Positions 1-11,680 of a stretch of 64,000 bases of DNA are shown piece after piece. This DNA comes from Bufo bufo (lineage: Eukaryota; Chordata; Amphibia; Anura; Bufonidae): the NCBI RefSeq assembly GCF_905171765.1, contig NC_053389.1:741769146-741833145 (forward strand). The letters run 5' to 3'. The notes beneath the pieces were generated by a model. The model was not told where the DNA came from. It searched no databases and worked only from the letters and a program-made list of their open reading frames with translations. How positions within the stretch are numbered: the first letter of the stretch is position 1; every line of letters begins with the position of its first letter. The translations under genes were made by a program, and so were the position numbers.

Positions 1-877
1 AGAGTTTTCTTTATTTTCATGACTATGAAGGCATCAAAACTATGAATTAACACATGTGGAATTATATACATAACAAACAAGTGTGAAACAACTGAAAATA
101 TGTCATATTCTAGGTTCTTCAAAGTAGCCACCTTTTGCTTTGATTACTGCTTTGCACACTCTTGGCATTCTCTTGATGAGCTTCAAGAGGTAGTCCCCTG
201 AAATGGTCTTCCAACAGTCTTGAAGGAGTTCCCAGAGATGCTTAGCACTTGTTGGCCCTTTTGCCTTCACTCTGCGGTCCAGCTCACCCCAAACCATCTC
301 GATTGGGTTCAGGTCCGGTGACTGTGTAGGCCAGGTCATCTGGCGCAGCACCCCATCACTCTCCTTCATGGTCAAATAGTCCTTACTTTCAAAGTTTTCC
401 CAATTTTTTGGCTGACTGACTGACCTTCATTTCTTAAAGTAATGATGGCCACTCGTTTTTCTTTACTTAGCTGCTTTTTTCATGCCATAATACAAATTCT
501 AACAGTCTATTCAGTAGGACTATCAGCTGTGCATCCACCTGACTTCTCCTCAACGCAACTGATGGTCCCAACCCCATTTATAAGGCAAGAAATCCCACTT
601 ATTAAACCTGAGAGGGCACACCTATGAAGTGAAAACCATTTCAGGGGACTACCTCTTGAAGCTCATCAAGAGAATGCCAAGAGTGTGCAAAGCAGTAATC
701 AAAGCAAAAGGTGGCTACTTTGAAGAACCTAGAATATGACATATTTTGAGTTGTTTCACACTTGTTTGTTATGTATATAATTCCACATGTGTTAATTCAT
801 AGTTTTGATGCCTTCATAGTCATGAAAATAAAGAAAACTCTTTGAATGAGAAGGTGTGTCCAAACTCTTGGTCTGTA

Positions 878-880
<3 letters not shown>
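1..880 (-). mobile_element. Internally deleted Tc1-like transposon, cut by the window edge
   Basis: Roughly 200 bp at each end are inverted copies of each other: 1-190 is the reverse complement of about 640-842. The right end stops at a TA inside a TA microsatellite, as expected for Tc1/mariner insertion. The outer tip of the left repeat lies before base 1. On the minus strand only the first codons of a transposase (about 490-395) and its last ~85 codons (375-103) remain. The catalytic middle has been deleted, so this is a non-autonomous copy. Confidence 0.85.
103..490 (-). pseudogene. Tc1 transposase remnant (N-terminus fused to C-terminus)
   Basis: The minus strand at 375-103 reads through the typical Tc1 end, including [15 protein letters not shown] with the last catalytic Glu, and finishes with GGYFEEPRI just before the stop. 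Bases 490-395 encode the start of the helix-turn-helix region (KEKRVAIITLRNEG). An internal deletion near 380-395 removes the DNA-binding remainder and the first two catalytic Asp residues. It cannot encode an active enzyme. Confidence 0.8.

Positions 881-908
<28 letters not shown>
881..908. repeat. (TA)n microsatellite
   Basis: Pure TA dinucleotide run at the right edge of the Tc1 copy. A second TA run lies at about 1215-1241. Confidence 0.9.
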
Positions 909-911
<3 letters not shown>

Positions 912-1120
912 CAAAGAAATCGGACTGCACTCCAGTTGTGTCTTCAATGAAAAAAGGTTTATTCACCCATAAGTGGCACAAGCGACGTTTCGGCTCGCAA
1001 TGAGCCTTTCTCCTTGAGAAAGGCTCATTGCGAGCCGAAACGTCGCTTGTGCCACTTATGGGTGAATAAACCTTTTTTCATTGAAGACACAACTGGAGTG
1101 CAGTCTGATTTCTTTGTTCC
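909..1120. repeat. Near-perfect 212-bp palindrome with hammerhead-like cores on both strands
   Basis: 909-1013 is the reverse complement of 1015-1120 with about one mismatch. Each arm carries a stem (GGCTC/GAGCC) followed by GAAACGTC, which is the second half of a hammerhead ribozyme core. The first half is degenerate (CTTGAGAA instead of CTGANGA). I read it as two copies of a Penelope-like terminal repeat joined head to head. Confidence 0.7.
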
Positions 1121-1208
1121 GTATCAGTGGGTAAGCACCAGTTACCATACTCGGACCTGCACCCTCTCTACTTGATTTCTGTTTTGGTGGTGCTGCTGGT
1201 AATTTTTT

Positions 1209-1245
<37 letters not shown>

Positions 1246-1345
1246 TAGGGGGTACTGGCAGTCTACCCAGTTATTTGTGTACCCAGCAGCGACAAAATTT
1301 TATCTTGTGGTTTCCAAGGACGGCAGCGCCGGGATCATCTAACTC
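1121..1345 (+). repeat. Dispersed repeat continuing from the palindrome
   Basis: About 100 bp at 1245-1345 (starting TATAGGGGGTACTGG) recurs at 60634-60735, again downstream of a hammerhead-like core (60296-60335). The two copies define one repeat family, probably a Penelope-like terminal repeat. A TA microsatellite interrupts this copy. The short reading frames here are chance. Confidence 0.6.
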
Positions 1346-1577
1346 TTTGTAGTTTAAATACATTTATAAACCTGACAGCCCCTTCAAGGGGGCATTCTCT
1401 ATATCTGGGAGTAGCAACCTCTGTTGTGAAGCTATAGCTTTTATGGCAGTTCTGAAAACAGCTGCGTATGTGTGCATATTGGGAGTTGTAGTTTCACAAC
1501 AGCTAGAAGTCTGGAGGTTGCTGACCACTGCTCTATTTTTATTTCAAATTGGTTGGTTAGATAAAAGGTGAAGTTAA

Positions 1578-2000
1578 AAAGGTTTCCCAACTCTTTACAA
1601 CTGATGACCTATCAGGATAGGTCATCAATATCTGATTAGTGGGGGCCCGACACATGGGACCACCACCGATCAGCTGCTTGAAAAGGCACCGACATTCCTG
1701 TGAGCGCCGCGGCCTTCACTCAGCTTACCAGTTACAGCGCTGTACATTGTATTGTGGCTGTGCTTGGTATCTTGCTCAGCGCCATTCACTTCTATGGGGT
1801 TGAGCTGTTCCTAGGCCATGTTTGAACATGATGTCACTGGCCTTGGAAAAGTTGAAAGAAGGCTGCAGAGCTACTGTGATCACTGGTGCCTTCTCAAACA
1901 GCTGATCGGTGGGGATCCCAGGTGTCGGACACCCACCTATCAGATACTGATGACCTATCCTGATGATAGGTCATCAGTTGTAAAGTCTCAGAAAACCCCT
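1578..2000. mobile_element. TTAA-flanked foldback MITE
   Basis: Both sides are flanked by TTAA (1574-1577 and 2001-2004). The ends are inverted (AACTGATGACCTATC... and ...GATAGGTCATCAGTT). No coding capacity. Related copies lie at 43627-43869 and around 63600-63885. The TTAA duplication suggests mobilisation by a piggyBac-type transposase; that assignment is inference. Confidence 0.75.
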
Positions 2001-2004
2001 TTAA

Positions 2005-4066
2005 TACTTCTTTGGAGCAATTATCTGGTTTAGAAAACAGTTTTTTAAATATCCAATTAGTGGATTTTGAATTAATACCTGCTCAGTTCAGATATTTTAC
2101 TTTCTATCAGAGTGGAGAGAAGTTGCAAATACTGTTTGTCAATCTGGATGATCTGGCATTTCTATGAATTACATGAAGACTAAACATGAACGAAGTTTTG
2201 AAAAATTTGATTTGGCACATGGAGTAGTTGTGCTGCGGGCGGGTTACGGCCAAGCTGTGGTGAAGAACCGCGCAGCCAATTAGCACACAGCTGCCTTTCA
2301 TTTAATAATGAAGACCGCACCAGTCAATCTTCATTGTTAATGGCCGCTCGACATTAAACAGGGGCTGTTTCTGGTATGAGGTTTGGCTTGTTAGGTGAGG
2401 GGACAATACGCATATTATTGATGTTCTGGCCTGCAATCTCCTGCAGGTTATATGAAAGTAAACACAGTATATTAATTAGCTTTGGCATACCCACTTCTCA
2501 ACCCCAGCGCTCTCCTGTCCTACAGGTGGGAGCCCTTCTACCATCTGCTTTTACTCCTTTTCCACATCATCTAATATCGATAAGAATTTGTCATCAGGAA
2601 CATTTAGCTCCTCCTCTATCTGCATCTTTCTGACTTTTCTAGGTCATGGAGACTTTGAAGGATGATTTGGAAGAAGTAAAGCCAGCAAAAGATGAGGATT
2701 GTCATCATTAAGACCTGGCCCCACCTAAGAGGTGCAGACTGGATGGTATTGGTTGGCACGAAGGCAGTGGAATAATAAAGTCTTCAATCTAATTGGTATT
2801 GAATTACATATCTTAGTTAACGGCTGATGTAGGAGTAAGTAAATGTAGGAATAAATAAATAAAACTGATCACTTCACTTCACTCAACACTAATGAAGACC
2901 ACTAATTTTTGCTTTATTTTACTCCATGGTAGCATTCCAGGGGAATTAAACACTTGTTGTTAGTCCCAGCCACAACACCTTATGATCAACTTATATGGGG
3001 GGCTCTTCTAACAAAAAGGTAATGTCTAAAGTATGGAATATTTTTGGAAGTTATTAGTCTACAAATATGAAATACACAAAATTATTTTTAAATTGTGCCC
3101 TTCTTCTACTGTTCAGATGTGTTTCATCTTCATCTGGACCATGGAAGAATAATCTAAAGCATTATATAGAAGTCCCCGCTCTGAAATCTTGTTACGTAAT
3201 TCAGTTTCATGAAAAACATTAAATACTACACTTTGGACACAATATAGTCTGTATGGAAACATCAGATGTGGAGATCTTGGTTTGGACAGGAATGTAGTAG
3301 AGAAATTAATGTGTCCACATATGGGATCTGGGTGTCTATGCGGCTCCTCTGGCAAGCCAACCAACACTATGAAAATTATACTTCAGATAGCGGGATCTGG
3401 CTTGATGACAACTGTTCACTGGAAATATAACTCTTTTACAGTAAAATGTGACTCTACATCTGTCACTGTAAAGACTATTATTATGATATTGTTTCTTGCC
3501 TTCCTTCAGCAGTAAATATTCTGTAGGACTTTCCACATCTATGTTATTCAGATTATTGGTTGTCTGAAATATTAGAAAAGTTACCAATATTCCCAAATGC
3601 TGATCTCTTTCTCCAGCATCATTCTCCCTCTGTATGGTGATGTGCAAGTCTACGACACATGGCCAATATTTTTGTTCTCAGGAGGATACGCCACTGCCAG
3701 AGAAGTGTCTGGAGGTGGCTTTTTCCTCTCTCTCTATTTAGGACACATCCACGCTCAGCCCTCCTGGCCAAGAGTGAAGAGCATTTACAAAGAGAATTGC
3801 CCACTCTGGTGGACCTGTTCCATACTGCATTACACAAACAACCCTCTGGTTAAAATGTGAGCTGTGCAATGCTTAGTTTTCCCTGCGGTGGTGCTACAGG
3901 GAAATGGAATACTTACATCTACAATTTCCTACAGATTTGATCTGATTACTAGGATCAGTTTATTGTCAAGTGAACCCTTGTAACAAGTAGAGATTTTCCA
4001 AAGTTAAGACATTTTTTAAGGAATGCTTACATTGTTTGCATTACTATTGCAACCTTTATTAGAATC
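2005..4066. other. No clear gene; one weak terminal-exon candidate
   Basis: Mostly single-copy-looking sequence with short chance reading frames on both strands. The one item of note is on the plus strand: a pyrimidine-rich AG at 2641-2642 is followed by an open stretch of 22 codons ending in TAA at 2709-2711, and AATAAA lies at 2774-2779. I do not recognise the peptide. Confidence 0.3.
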
Positions 4067-4749
4067 AGACACGGAATGACCACTTTAAGAGATACATCTA
4101 TTTAGTAGCACATTAGGAGTACTTTGGCCTTCATTACTGCAGCAATTATTCACATAGATTCCATTAGGTGTTGAAATCATTCTACAGGGATATTGGCCCA
4201 AGCAGACAGGATAGCTTCTCATAGTTGTTGCAAATTAGATGGGTTGAGGTGCTGACCCACTCTGAACAGCCTATTCTAACTCATTCCAGAGATGTTCTAT
4301 AGGATTAAGATCTCAGACTGTGAAGACCAGAGAATCAAAGAAAACTGGCTGTCATGTTCCTGGAACCAATCTATTACTCCACCTCCACCAGCCTGAATTG
4401 TTGATGCCTGACAGGAAGGGTTCATTGATAGTGATGGATGAACATCGGCCGGGACATTTCACGTACATGAACGCGCAATCAAATGTTCGCGAACCGCGCG
4501 TTCGTGGCGGGCCCCAATGAGTTTAATGGCAGGCGAACCTAAAAAACCTTCAGGTCATATTTGCAGCCACCAAATACTTACAAGAAGTGCACAGATAGTC
4601 CCACAACATGGACAGTGACATACCAAAGGGGGATCATTGGCAAAATTTTCCACAGAAAATCTGTATTTTAATCAGGGGCCATTTTTATGCTTCTTAAAGG
4701 GAAACTCTCAAAAATGTGCCCTGCTGGAGCCTAGAAAATTTTTATTTTA

Positions 4750-5115
4750 GGCCACAGGAGTACAGGCCCCAAAAATTAGGCATTCACCTGACAGAAAAGA
4801 CCTTGTGATGATGTGGCTGGAGGTACATTAGGCGGTCACTGGATAAAAATGTTACTGTAGGCCAGTACAGGCCCCAGAAATTAGGCATTCACATGACAGA
4901 AAATAACATGTGATGATGTGGCTGGAGGTACATTAGGCGGTCACTGGATACAAATTTTACTGTCGGCCAGTACAGGCCCCAAAAATTAGGTATTCACCTG
5001 ACAGAAAAGAACTTGTAATGATGTGGCTGGAGGTACATTAGGCGGTCACTGGATACAAATTTTACTGTCGGCCAGTAGAGGCCCCAAAAATTAAGCATTC
5101 ACCTGACAGAAGAGG
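4750..5115. repeat. 105-bp tandem repeat, about 3.5 copies
   Basis: Repeat starts (GGCCAGTACAGGCCCC) fall at about 4750, 4860, 4965 and 5070, spaced 105-110 bp. Copies differ by few bases. The array is a subterminal repeat of the hAT element. Confidence 0.85.
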
Positions 5116-5699
5116 CCTTTTATGCTGCTGTATATACATAAGACAAGGACCATTCTTTGTTCTGGGTGGTGGCGGATATTTGTGGGCTGGCATGAGGAAA
5201 TTCAATTACACGTGGTCGTTACAGGTGTTGAATTTCTCAGAGATCCATGACTTATTCATTTTTAGAAATGTGAGGTAGCCCACACTGTCGTGAGCTAGGC
5301 AAGTGCGCTTATCGGTCGGTCATGATCCCCCCTTGCTGCGCTAAACGTCCTTTCGGACAGGACACTCGACGAGGGGCAATCCAAGAGTTCCATGGCAAAT
5401 TGTGCCAGCTCTGGCCACAGGTCAAGCTTGCACACCCAGTAGTCCAGGGGGTTCCTCGCTTCTCACAGCGTCCACATCTGCCATTAACCCGATGTAGTCG
5501 GTCTAGGCGTTCCCTGAGGCTGGATCCGGAGGGAGGCTGTCGATGGGTTGGCTGCAAGAATGATCTCATATCCGAAGGGACCAACACATCTTCAAACCAC
5601 CCTCTTCTTGCAGGCGCAGTAGGATTGGTACCCGCACCTGTTTTGCTGTGGGTGGAAATTCCTCTACCAGTGCCAGCAACAGCAGAATGCAGCATCTCT

Positions 5700-8438
5700 C
5701 ACAGCAAGGCCTGGAAATGCTGCATTCTGACAGCCCTTTGTCATGCTGGTAATATGTCAGCCATTTGTTTGTACCGGAGGTCTAAGTACGTTGCCACCCA
5801 GTACTGGTCTTTGTCCTTTATGCTTTTTATACGGGGGTCCCTCTTCAAACACTGGAGCATGAAGGCCCCCATTTGCACTAAATTGGGAGCAGTGGAGCAC
5901 CCTGACTCCTGCTCATCGCCCAGGAGAATGTCGTCCTCGGTCTCCTACCCCCATCCACAGACAACACCAGGGATCCCCGAAAAGTTTAAAGTCCCCCTCA
6001 AGCCTGCTCTTCTTGATCCTCCTCCTCCCCCCATCCCCCCCAGCCACCATCCTCCTCTGACTCCTCTTCAGGCTCCTGTTCACTTTATCAGATGGAGTAG
6101 CCCCCCTGGGAATTCATTCAGCATTGCAACTTCCTCATTTTCTAGCTCCTGCTCCTCGACGGCTTGATCAATGACCCGACACAATACACGTTCCAGAAAG
6201 AAGGCGTAAGGTACGATGTCACTGATCGCGCCCTAGCTGCGACTGACCAGTTTGGTGATCTCATCAAATGGCCGCAGAAGTCTGCATGCGTCGTGCAAGA
6301 GCAGCCACTGACGGGGTGAAAAGAAACCAAGCTCCCCAGAACCTGTCCTGCTGCAGAGTTCGTACAGGTACCGATGTAGCATGGTTAGCACTCCTTTTTT
6401 CTGAGATTTCTGAGTTTGGTTATCTAATCTAAGCAAACACCTTCAATTGCTTTTCAATGGCTTTTGTTTCAAGATAATGAAATGAGTTAAGAAATTTGAG
6501 TTAACAGCGGGAGTGCTAACAGTGGTACATTTGTAGTCGTTAACGGCGCGTTGCTGCTGGAGCCACCTATCAAGCATATACAAGGTGGAGTTCCAGCGTG
6601 TCAGGCTGTCACAAATCAGTTGTCTGACGGGCAGGTGGTGTCACCGCTGAACTTCAGCAAGGCGAGCCATGGCCGTGTAAGATCTTCTAAAATAGCCTGG
6701 CCTGCCGCAAGACGTCCTGGAACCACGGGGTATTTGGCAACAAATTGCTGCACGACTAAGTTTAGGATGTGTGCCATGCACGGCACGTGTGTCATTTTGC
6801 CCTGTTTCAGCGCGCTCAGCAGATTGGCACCGTTGTCGCACACCACTTTACCAACTGTCAAATTGAGCAGGGTTAGCCACTCATCGGCCTGTGACCGCAG
6901 AGCTGAAAGCAGTGCAGGACCGGTGTGGCTCTTGGCTTCCAGCCACAACAGCTGCAGCACAGCATGGCAACGTCTCACCTGGCACGTCGAATAGGTTCTG
7001 GGGAGCTTGGGGGTGCAGCGGAAGAGGCGTTAACAGTGGAAAAGGAGGAGTCAGCCGAGGAAGATACGGAGGATGAAGTAGGAGGAGGAGAAGAGGCAGG
7101 CCTGCATGAAATCCGTGGCGGTAACACCAAATCCACATCGGAGCCACGGGTTACATGCTTGACGGCCGTCAGAAGGTTCACCCAGTGGGCAGTAAAAGTT
7201 ATGTACCTTCCCTGCCCGTGTTTTCTAGACCACATGTCTGTGGTTAGATGTATCTTGGCACCAACACTGTGTGCCAGAGATATATTCACTTGCCGCTGAA
7301 CATGGCCATATAACTCTGGGATGCCCTTCTGGGAGAAATGTTTCCTTCTGGGGACCTTCCATTGCGGTGTGCCAATGGCGACAAATTTTCTAAAGGCCTC
7401 CGAGTCCAACAGTTTGTATGGCAGTAGTTGGTGGGCTAGTAGTTCCGACAAGCCAGCGGTCAGCCGTTGGGCAAAAGGGTTATCCGGCATCATCAACTTT
7501 TTACGCTTGAACATTTGGGCCACGGAAGACTGCCTTCTGCCAGATGAACGCAATGACGGCATGGTGGAAGGTGGAGTGGAGATCAAATGGGAGGAGAGAG
7601 GAGAAGGAGTAGAGGCAGGATGTGGAGCGCTGGGAGTGTGGCTTTGTGGGTTCTGACGGCGTTGCTCGGTGATGGGAGGCCAGGTGCCTTCTTAAGGCGG
7701 TCGTCGCTTACCGCGACTTATATGTTGACAGCACAGGCTGCAGATGGCAACACTATTGTCAGCAGCTGACACGTTAAAAAAAGCCCACACTGCGGACCCA
7801 TGTGAGCGCCAGAAGTGACCGTGCATGCGGGATGGCTCGCTCCAGATACATTTGCAGTCTGCTTTTTGCCTCCTGTGCCCTGTGAGCTCTGCCTGCTTCT
7901 CCTCCTTCTCCTACCTCTCTGCTGCTCTGTCTCTCCCTCTGAACTCCCCTTCTCTTCCGGGCACCCACATGACGTCCATCAACACGTCATCATCGTCACC
8001 TTCACCACCACTGACATTTGAGATCTCGGAGTAGGCAGCAACAGCGGGGACCTCCCTCCTTGGGCTGATCTGGGTACTGTCGTCAGACCGCTGAGTGGCG
8101 GTCGTTGCTACCTCCTCTTCCTCATCCGATGTCAAGAATGGCTGCGCATCGGTAAGGTCTGGGAATGGATGGGAAAATAATTCCTCTGACTCGAGTGGAG
8201 GGGCTATGGTGATGGTGTCTTTGGGGGTGCATACAGCAGAGAGTGAGGAGGGTGCAGATACAGAGGATGAGGAGGGTGCAGAAGCGGAAGGCTTAATTAG
8301 CCACTCAACCAACTCTGGTGTGTCCTTTGAAGCAATCGCACGCACCTTCTCCAACTTCCCACTTAGGCTTCGGCCTGGTGCACCTGTCCGACCCCTAGCA
8401 CCCCTGCGGAACGGCCTGCCTCTTCCTGTCATTTTCAA
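5700..8438 (-). pseudogene. BED-finger hAT transposase, broken by frameshifts
   Basis: Read on the minus strand from an ATG at 8438: an open N-terminal segment to 7911 that is low-complexity, Ser- and acidic-rich; a BED-type zinc-finger region near 7760-7660 (CSLC, then RRHLASHH after a frameshift); an open segment 7586-6975 with the hAT pattern LAHSVGAKIHLTTDMWS; a segment 6978-6616 with VVCDNGANLL and CMAHILNLVV, the part holding the second catalytic Asp; then TRWNSTLYMLDRWL near 6600-6545 and a dimerisation-like end near 5950-5700. At least three frame changes plus a 138-bp insertion make it inactive. Frog ZBED-like hAT families have this organisation. Confidence 0.8.
6384..6521. mobile_element. 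138-bp MITE inside the hAT transposase
   Basis: Perfect 11-bp inverted ends (GTTAGCACTCC / GGAGTGCTAAC) enclose AT-rich sequence that interrupts the hAT coding region. The family was not recognised. Confidence 0.6.
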
Positions 8439-8469
8439 AATGACCCTGTGCCTAAGTTCCTAGAGAAGA

Positions 8470-9110
8470 GCAGTATTTGTGGAAGCAGGTATATCGCAGG
8501 CCTCAATCAATATTTGGTGGAAACAGGTATATCAAACCCCTTAATCAGTATTTTGTGGAAGCAGGTATATCGCAGGCCTCAATCAATATTTGGTGGAAAC
8601 AGGTATATCAAACCCCTTAATCAGTGATTTGTGGAAGCAGGTATCTCGCAGGCCTCAATCAATATTTGGTGGAAGCATGTATATAAATCCCCATAATCAG
8701 TATTTTGTTATAGCAGGTATATCGCAGGCCTCAATCAATATTTGGTGGAAACAGGTATATCAAACCCCTTAATCAGTATTTTGTGGAAGCAGGTATATCG
8801 CAGGCTTCAAACAATATTTGGTGGAAGCAGGTATATCAAACCCCCTTAATCAGTATTTTGTGGAAGCAGGTATATCGCACCCCTCAATCAATATTAGCTG
8901 GAAGTAGGCATATCGAACCCCTTAATCAGTATTTTGTGGAAGTAGGTATATCACACCCCTAAATAAATAAAAATTGCCACAACAGTTATATCATACCACC
9001 CTGTTTATTTGGGGCAAAATGTATATCGCAGCCCTCAATCAGTATTTTGTGGAAGAAGGTATATCACACCCCTCAATCAGTTTTTTTGGGCAACAGGTAT
9101 ATCACAACCG
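8470..9110. repeat. Minisatellite of about 41-bp units, often as 82-bp dimers
   Basis: The core AGGTATATC plus a variable CGCAGGCCTC or AAACCCC segment and AATCAGTATTTTGTGGAAGC repeats more than ten times, decaying to the right. It lies upstream of the hAT transposase start. Confidence 0.85.
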
Positions 9111-9440
9111 TTGCAAATAGTTGTTCCAATTGCGCTTGTCCCTCTATATAGCTGATGTATTGCAGCAGAACCGCACCCAACTACTGCACAATACAAATGC
9201 ACTATATACTTTCTATGTTAGAAAGTATATTATAGGTATATCACACCCCTCAATAAGTTTTTTTGGGGGCAACAGGTATATCACACCCATTGCAATTAGT
9301 TGTTCCAATAGCATTTGTCCCTCTATATAGCTGCGGTATCGCAGCAGAACCGCACACAACTGCTGCGCAATACAAATGCACTATAATATAATTTCTATGT
9401 TAGAAAGTATATTATAAGTATATCACACCCCTCAGTATAT
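9111..9440. repeat. Direct duplication of about 178 bp
   Basis: Two copies of a unit containing TTGTCCCTCTATATAGCTG and TTCTATGTTAGAAAGTATAT lie side by side. They follow the 41-bp array and keep its AGGTATATC motif. Part of the right subterminal region of the hAT element. Confidence 0.8.
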
Positions 9441-9808
9441 CACACCTATCGATAACACACCTATACCAGTCCTTAAAAAGACTTTTGTGGCCCTATTAGC
9501 TAGCGTTTGGTGTCCCTAAAAGCCTGTCCCTGCTTCACAAAGCAACCTCTCCCTACACTGGCAAAACACAGAATGTAAAATGGCTGCCAGATCGGGTTCT
9601 GTGATAGGGTGGGGGTGTGTCCATGTGCTGAAACGTCTCAATTGGCTGTCTTGTCCCACCTGATGGATGTGTCATGGGTCAAAGTTCGGAGCAATGCAAA
9701 AATATATGGTGCCGGCGGACATCGGCATATGTTCGCATGTTCGGCGAATTGCGAACGCACAAAGTTCGCCGTGAAAAGACCGCAGGGCGACCCGCAAGGC
9801 CATCTCTA
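9441..9808. other. Right subterminal region of the hAT element, no gene
   Basis: Non-coding. CG-containing inverted motifs (TTCGCATGTTCGGCGAATTG) match the style of the left end near 4470-4510. Confidence 0.5.
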
Positions 9809-10500
9809 TTCATTGATTCATGCTACTTGTGCCAAATTCTGACCCCTCTATGAGCATGGTGTAACAAAAATCTGGATTCATCTGACCAGGCAATGTTTTT
9901 CCACTGCTCTACGTTCCAATATTTGCAGTCTTTTGTCCACTGGAGTTTTGCCTTTCTGTTTCTCTTGGACAGCAATGGCACTTGAACGGGTCATCTGCTG
10001 TTATAGCCCTCCCGTGTTAGGGAACAAAAGGTTGTGTATTTGGGTGTGATAGTTAGAGCACCAGCGTTATATTTGGCTGCCATTTGCTTGACTGTGAGCT
10101 GCCTGTTATTTAGAATGATTCTTGGCATCCTTCTCTGACCCCTTTTGTCAGTGAGTTGTTTACATCCACAGGATCCCCTTTTGCTAAATGTTTTTCCTTG
10201 ACCACACCATTCTCGTTATACTCTCAACACAGTTTCCTAAAAATAAAAAAAAGTTGGCAGTTTTTGAAATACTGGCACTGGCTAGGCCAGCACCAGTGAC
10301 CATGCCTCATTTAAAAATTGTCCGAAATGCTTGATTTTATTCTAATGTTGATTCATACTGAAACTAATCCATAAAAAACTTGTTCACTCGATTTTATGCT
10401 GCACTCCAGGGTCACGTGCCTAATTTCCCTACAGGGAAGCCCTAATTGTGAAAAGGCAAGTGTCTCTAGTAATGTGGCCATTCAGTGTATAATAAGTAAT

Positions 10501-11105
10501 AGAGATGACCAAAGTTATTAAAAATTAGAATTGGCTGCTTTGCCGAAGTTCACAAAGAAATTCAATTTGTTACAAATTAATTGGTCACGAATCTCATTCC
10601 ATTGTATGTAGCGGATGTAGTGACAGGGAAAGGCGATCGCGCAGAACCCCCCCTTCCTCCGTCATTGAACCCCTCAGATGCCACGTTCAACGCTGATCGC
10701 GGCTTCTGACAGTCACATTGAGGCTGTTCAGGGGTTAATCAGGGGTTAAAAAAAAAACATGCTCACCTCATCCATTTGCTCGCAGAGATGCCGTCTCAGC
10801 CATCTTGATTGAAGAAAACGCGCCAAACCTCTCTCGCACTGACGGATGGATGACGTCATTACGCTAGGTGGAAGTGGTGACGTCACATGGCAGTGCACGT
10901 GAGATTTGGCTCGTTTTCCTCAATTGACAGCCTCTCTGTGAGAAAATGAAAGAGGTGCGTATGTATTTTTTGTTTTACCACCATTTCAGCAAAAATTGAT
11001 TCATTACCACGAAGCACCTGGAAATTCAGATTTGTGGCAAATCAAATTTTTCCGGAAATTCAGATTGAAGTCCACTTTGTTTAACTTTGATTTGCTCAAC
11101 ACCAA
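10501..11105. mobile_element. hAT-type non-autonomous element
   Basis: The left end TAGAGATGACCAAAG matches in inverted form the right end CTTTGATTTGCTCAACACC. Both resemble the TAGAGATGAGC ends of hAT elements in this window. No clear target duplication and no transposase seen. Confidence 0.5.
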
Positions 11106-11144
11106 TGGGGAAGACAGGATGGTAGGAATACTCTTTAAAAAAAT

Positions 11145-11332
11145 TATGAAAATTAAAGTGACATAAAAAAAATTAAAGGAGAGTGTAATGACAACAGATG
11201 AAAAAGTTATCCTTAGAGTTAAAAAAGCAAAAGGCATTAGGGGAATTTGCTTTTTTAACTCTAAGGATAACTTTTTCAACTGTTGTCATTACACTCTCCT
11301 TTAATTTTTTTTTTATGTCATTTTAATTTTCT
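11145..11332. repeat. Long hairpin: 85-bp inverted arms, about 18-bp loop
   Basis: 11145-11230 is almost exactly the reverse complement of 11248-11332. A transcript would fold into a long, nearly perfect hairpin. No coding sequence. Confidence 0.85.
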
Positions 11333-11339
11333 CCAGTCT

Positions 11340-11680
11340 ATGATATCTCCTACAGTGCCTGGAGGATGCACATAATTTATGACGAGGTGCAGGCCTCGTC
11401 ATAAATTAGACACATCCTCTTGTAGTGCCAGTTCCTAAGCTGAAATCTACAGCAGCCAGGAGTTTGTATAAATGTCAGTCTTCTTTTAAGCCAGTAAACT
11501 GGTATAAAAGAAGATAAATGTACCAGGCTCATTGGCCCTGCCCCTTCCCCACCCTCACCCCACCCACTTCTCTGGAAAGTGGTGAGGGCAATATAGAAAT
11601 GGCACGAATTTTGCAACTTTTTTAAACCTTAAAACTGGCTGGGGGAGTGATATAAATCCCCCCCCTTCCCCAGGGGCCCA
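11340..11680. repeat. Second palindrome plus MITE-like sequence
   Basis: A palindrome is centred near 11388 (TTTATGACGAGG and its complement). The following 240 bp resemble a frog MITE, with a tail ACTTTTTTAAACCTTAAAACTGG. A related sequence occurs at 43260-43585. Confidence 0.45.

Larger units (their letters stand above)
4429..9808 (-). mobile_element. hAT transposon, about 5.4 kb, with 8-bp target duplication
   Basis: The element starts TAGTGATGG and ends CCATCTCTA, the TAGAGATG-type termini of hAT elements. It is flanked by an exact 8-bp duplication TTCATTGA (4421-4428 and 9809-9816). Inside are a 105-bp tandem repeat, a broken transposase gene on the minus strand (about 8438-5700), a small inserted MITE, and long minisatellite arrays toward the right end. 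It lies inside a Tc1 copy and is therefore younger than it. Confidence 0.85.
4067..10488 (-). mobile_element. Decayed Tc1-like transposon split by a hAT insertion
   Basis: The outer ends are related inverted repeats (left GGAATGACCACTTTAAGAG; right ends GGCCATTCAGTGTATA). On the minus strand the right half encodes a Tc1 motif WSDESRF near 9890-9866, holding the first catalytic Asp. The left half encodes DLNPIEHLWNEL near 4313-4276, holding the catalytic Glu. Stops and frameshifts are frequent. The 5.4-kb hAT element at 4429-9808 separates the halves. Confidence 0.75.

Noticed and set aside
5322..6167. 281-codon plus-strand reading frame
   Set aside because: It is antisense to the hAT transposase region and low-complexity; the real coding sense is the minus strand.
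8470..8980. CRISPR-like regular repeat with spacers
   Set aside because: The units are near-identical throughout with no unique spacers, and the DNA is vertebrate; it is a minisatellite.
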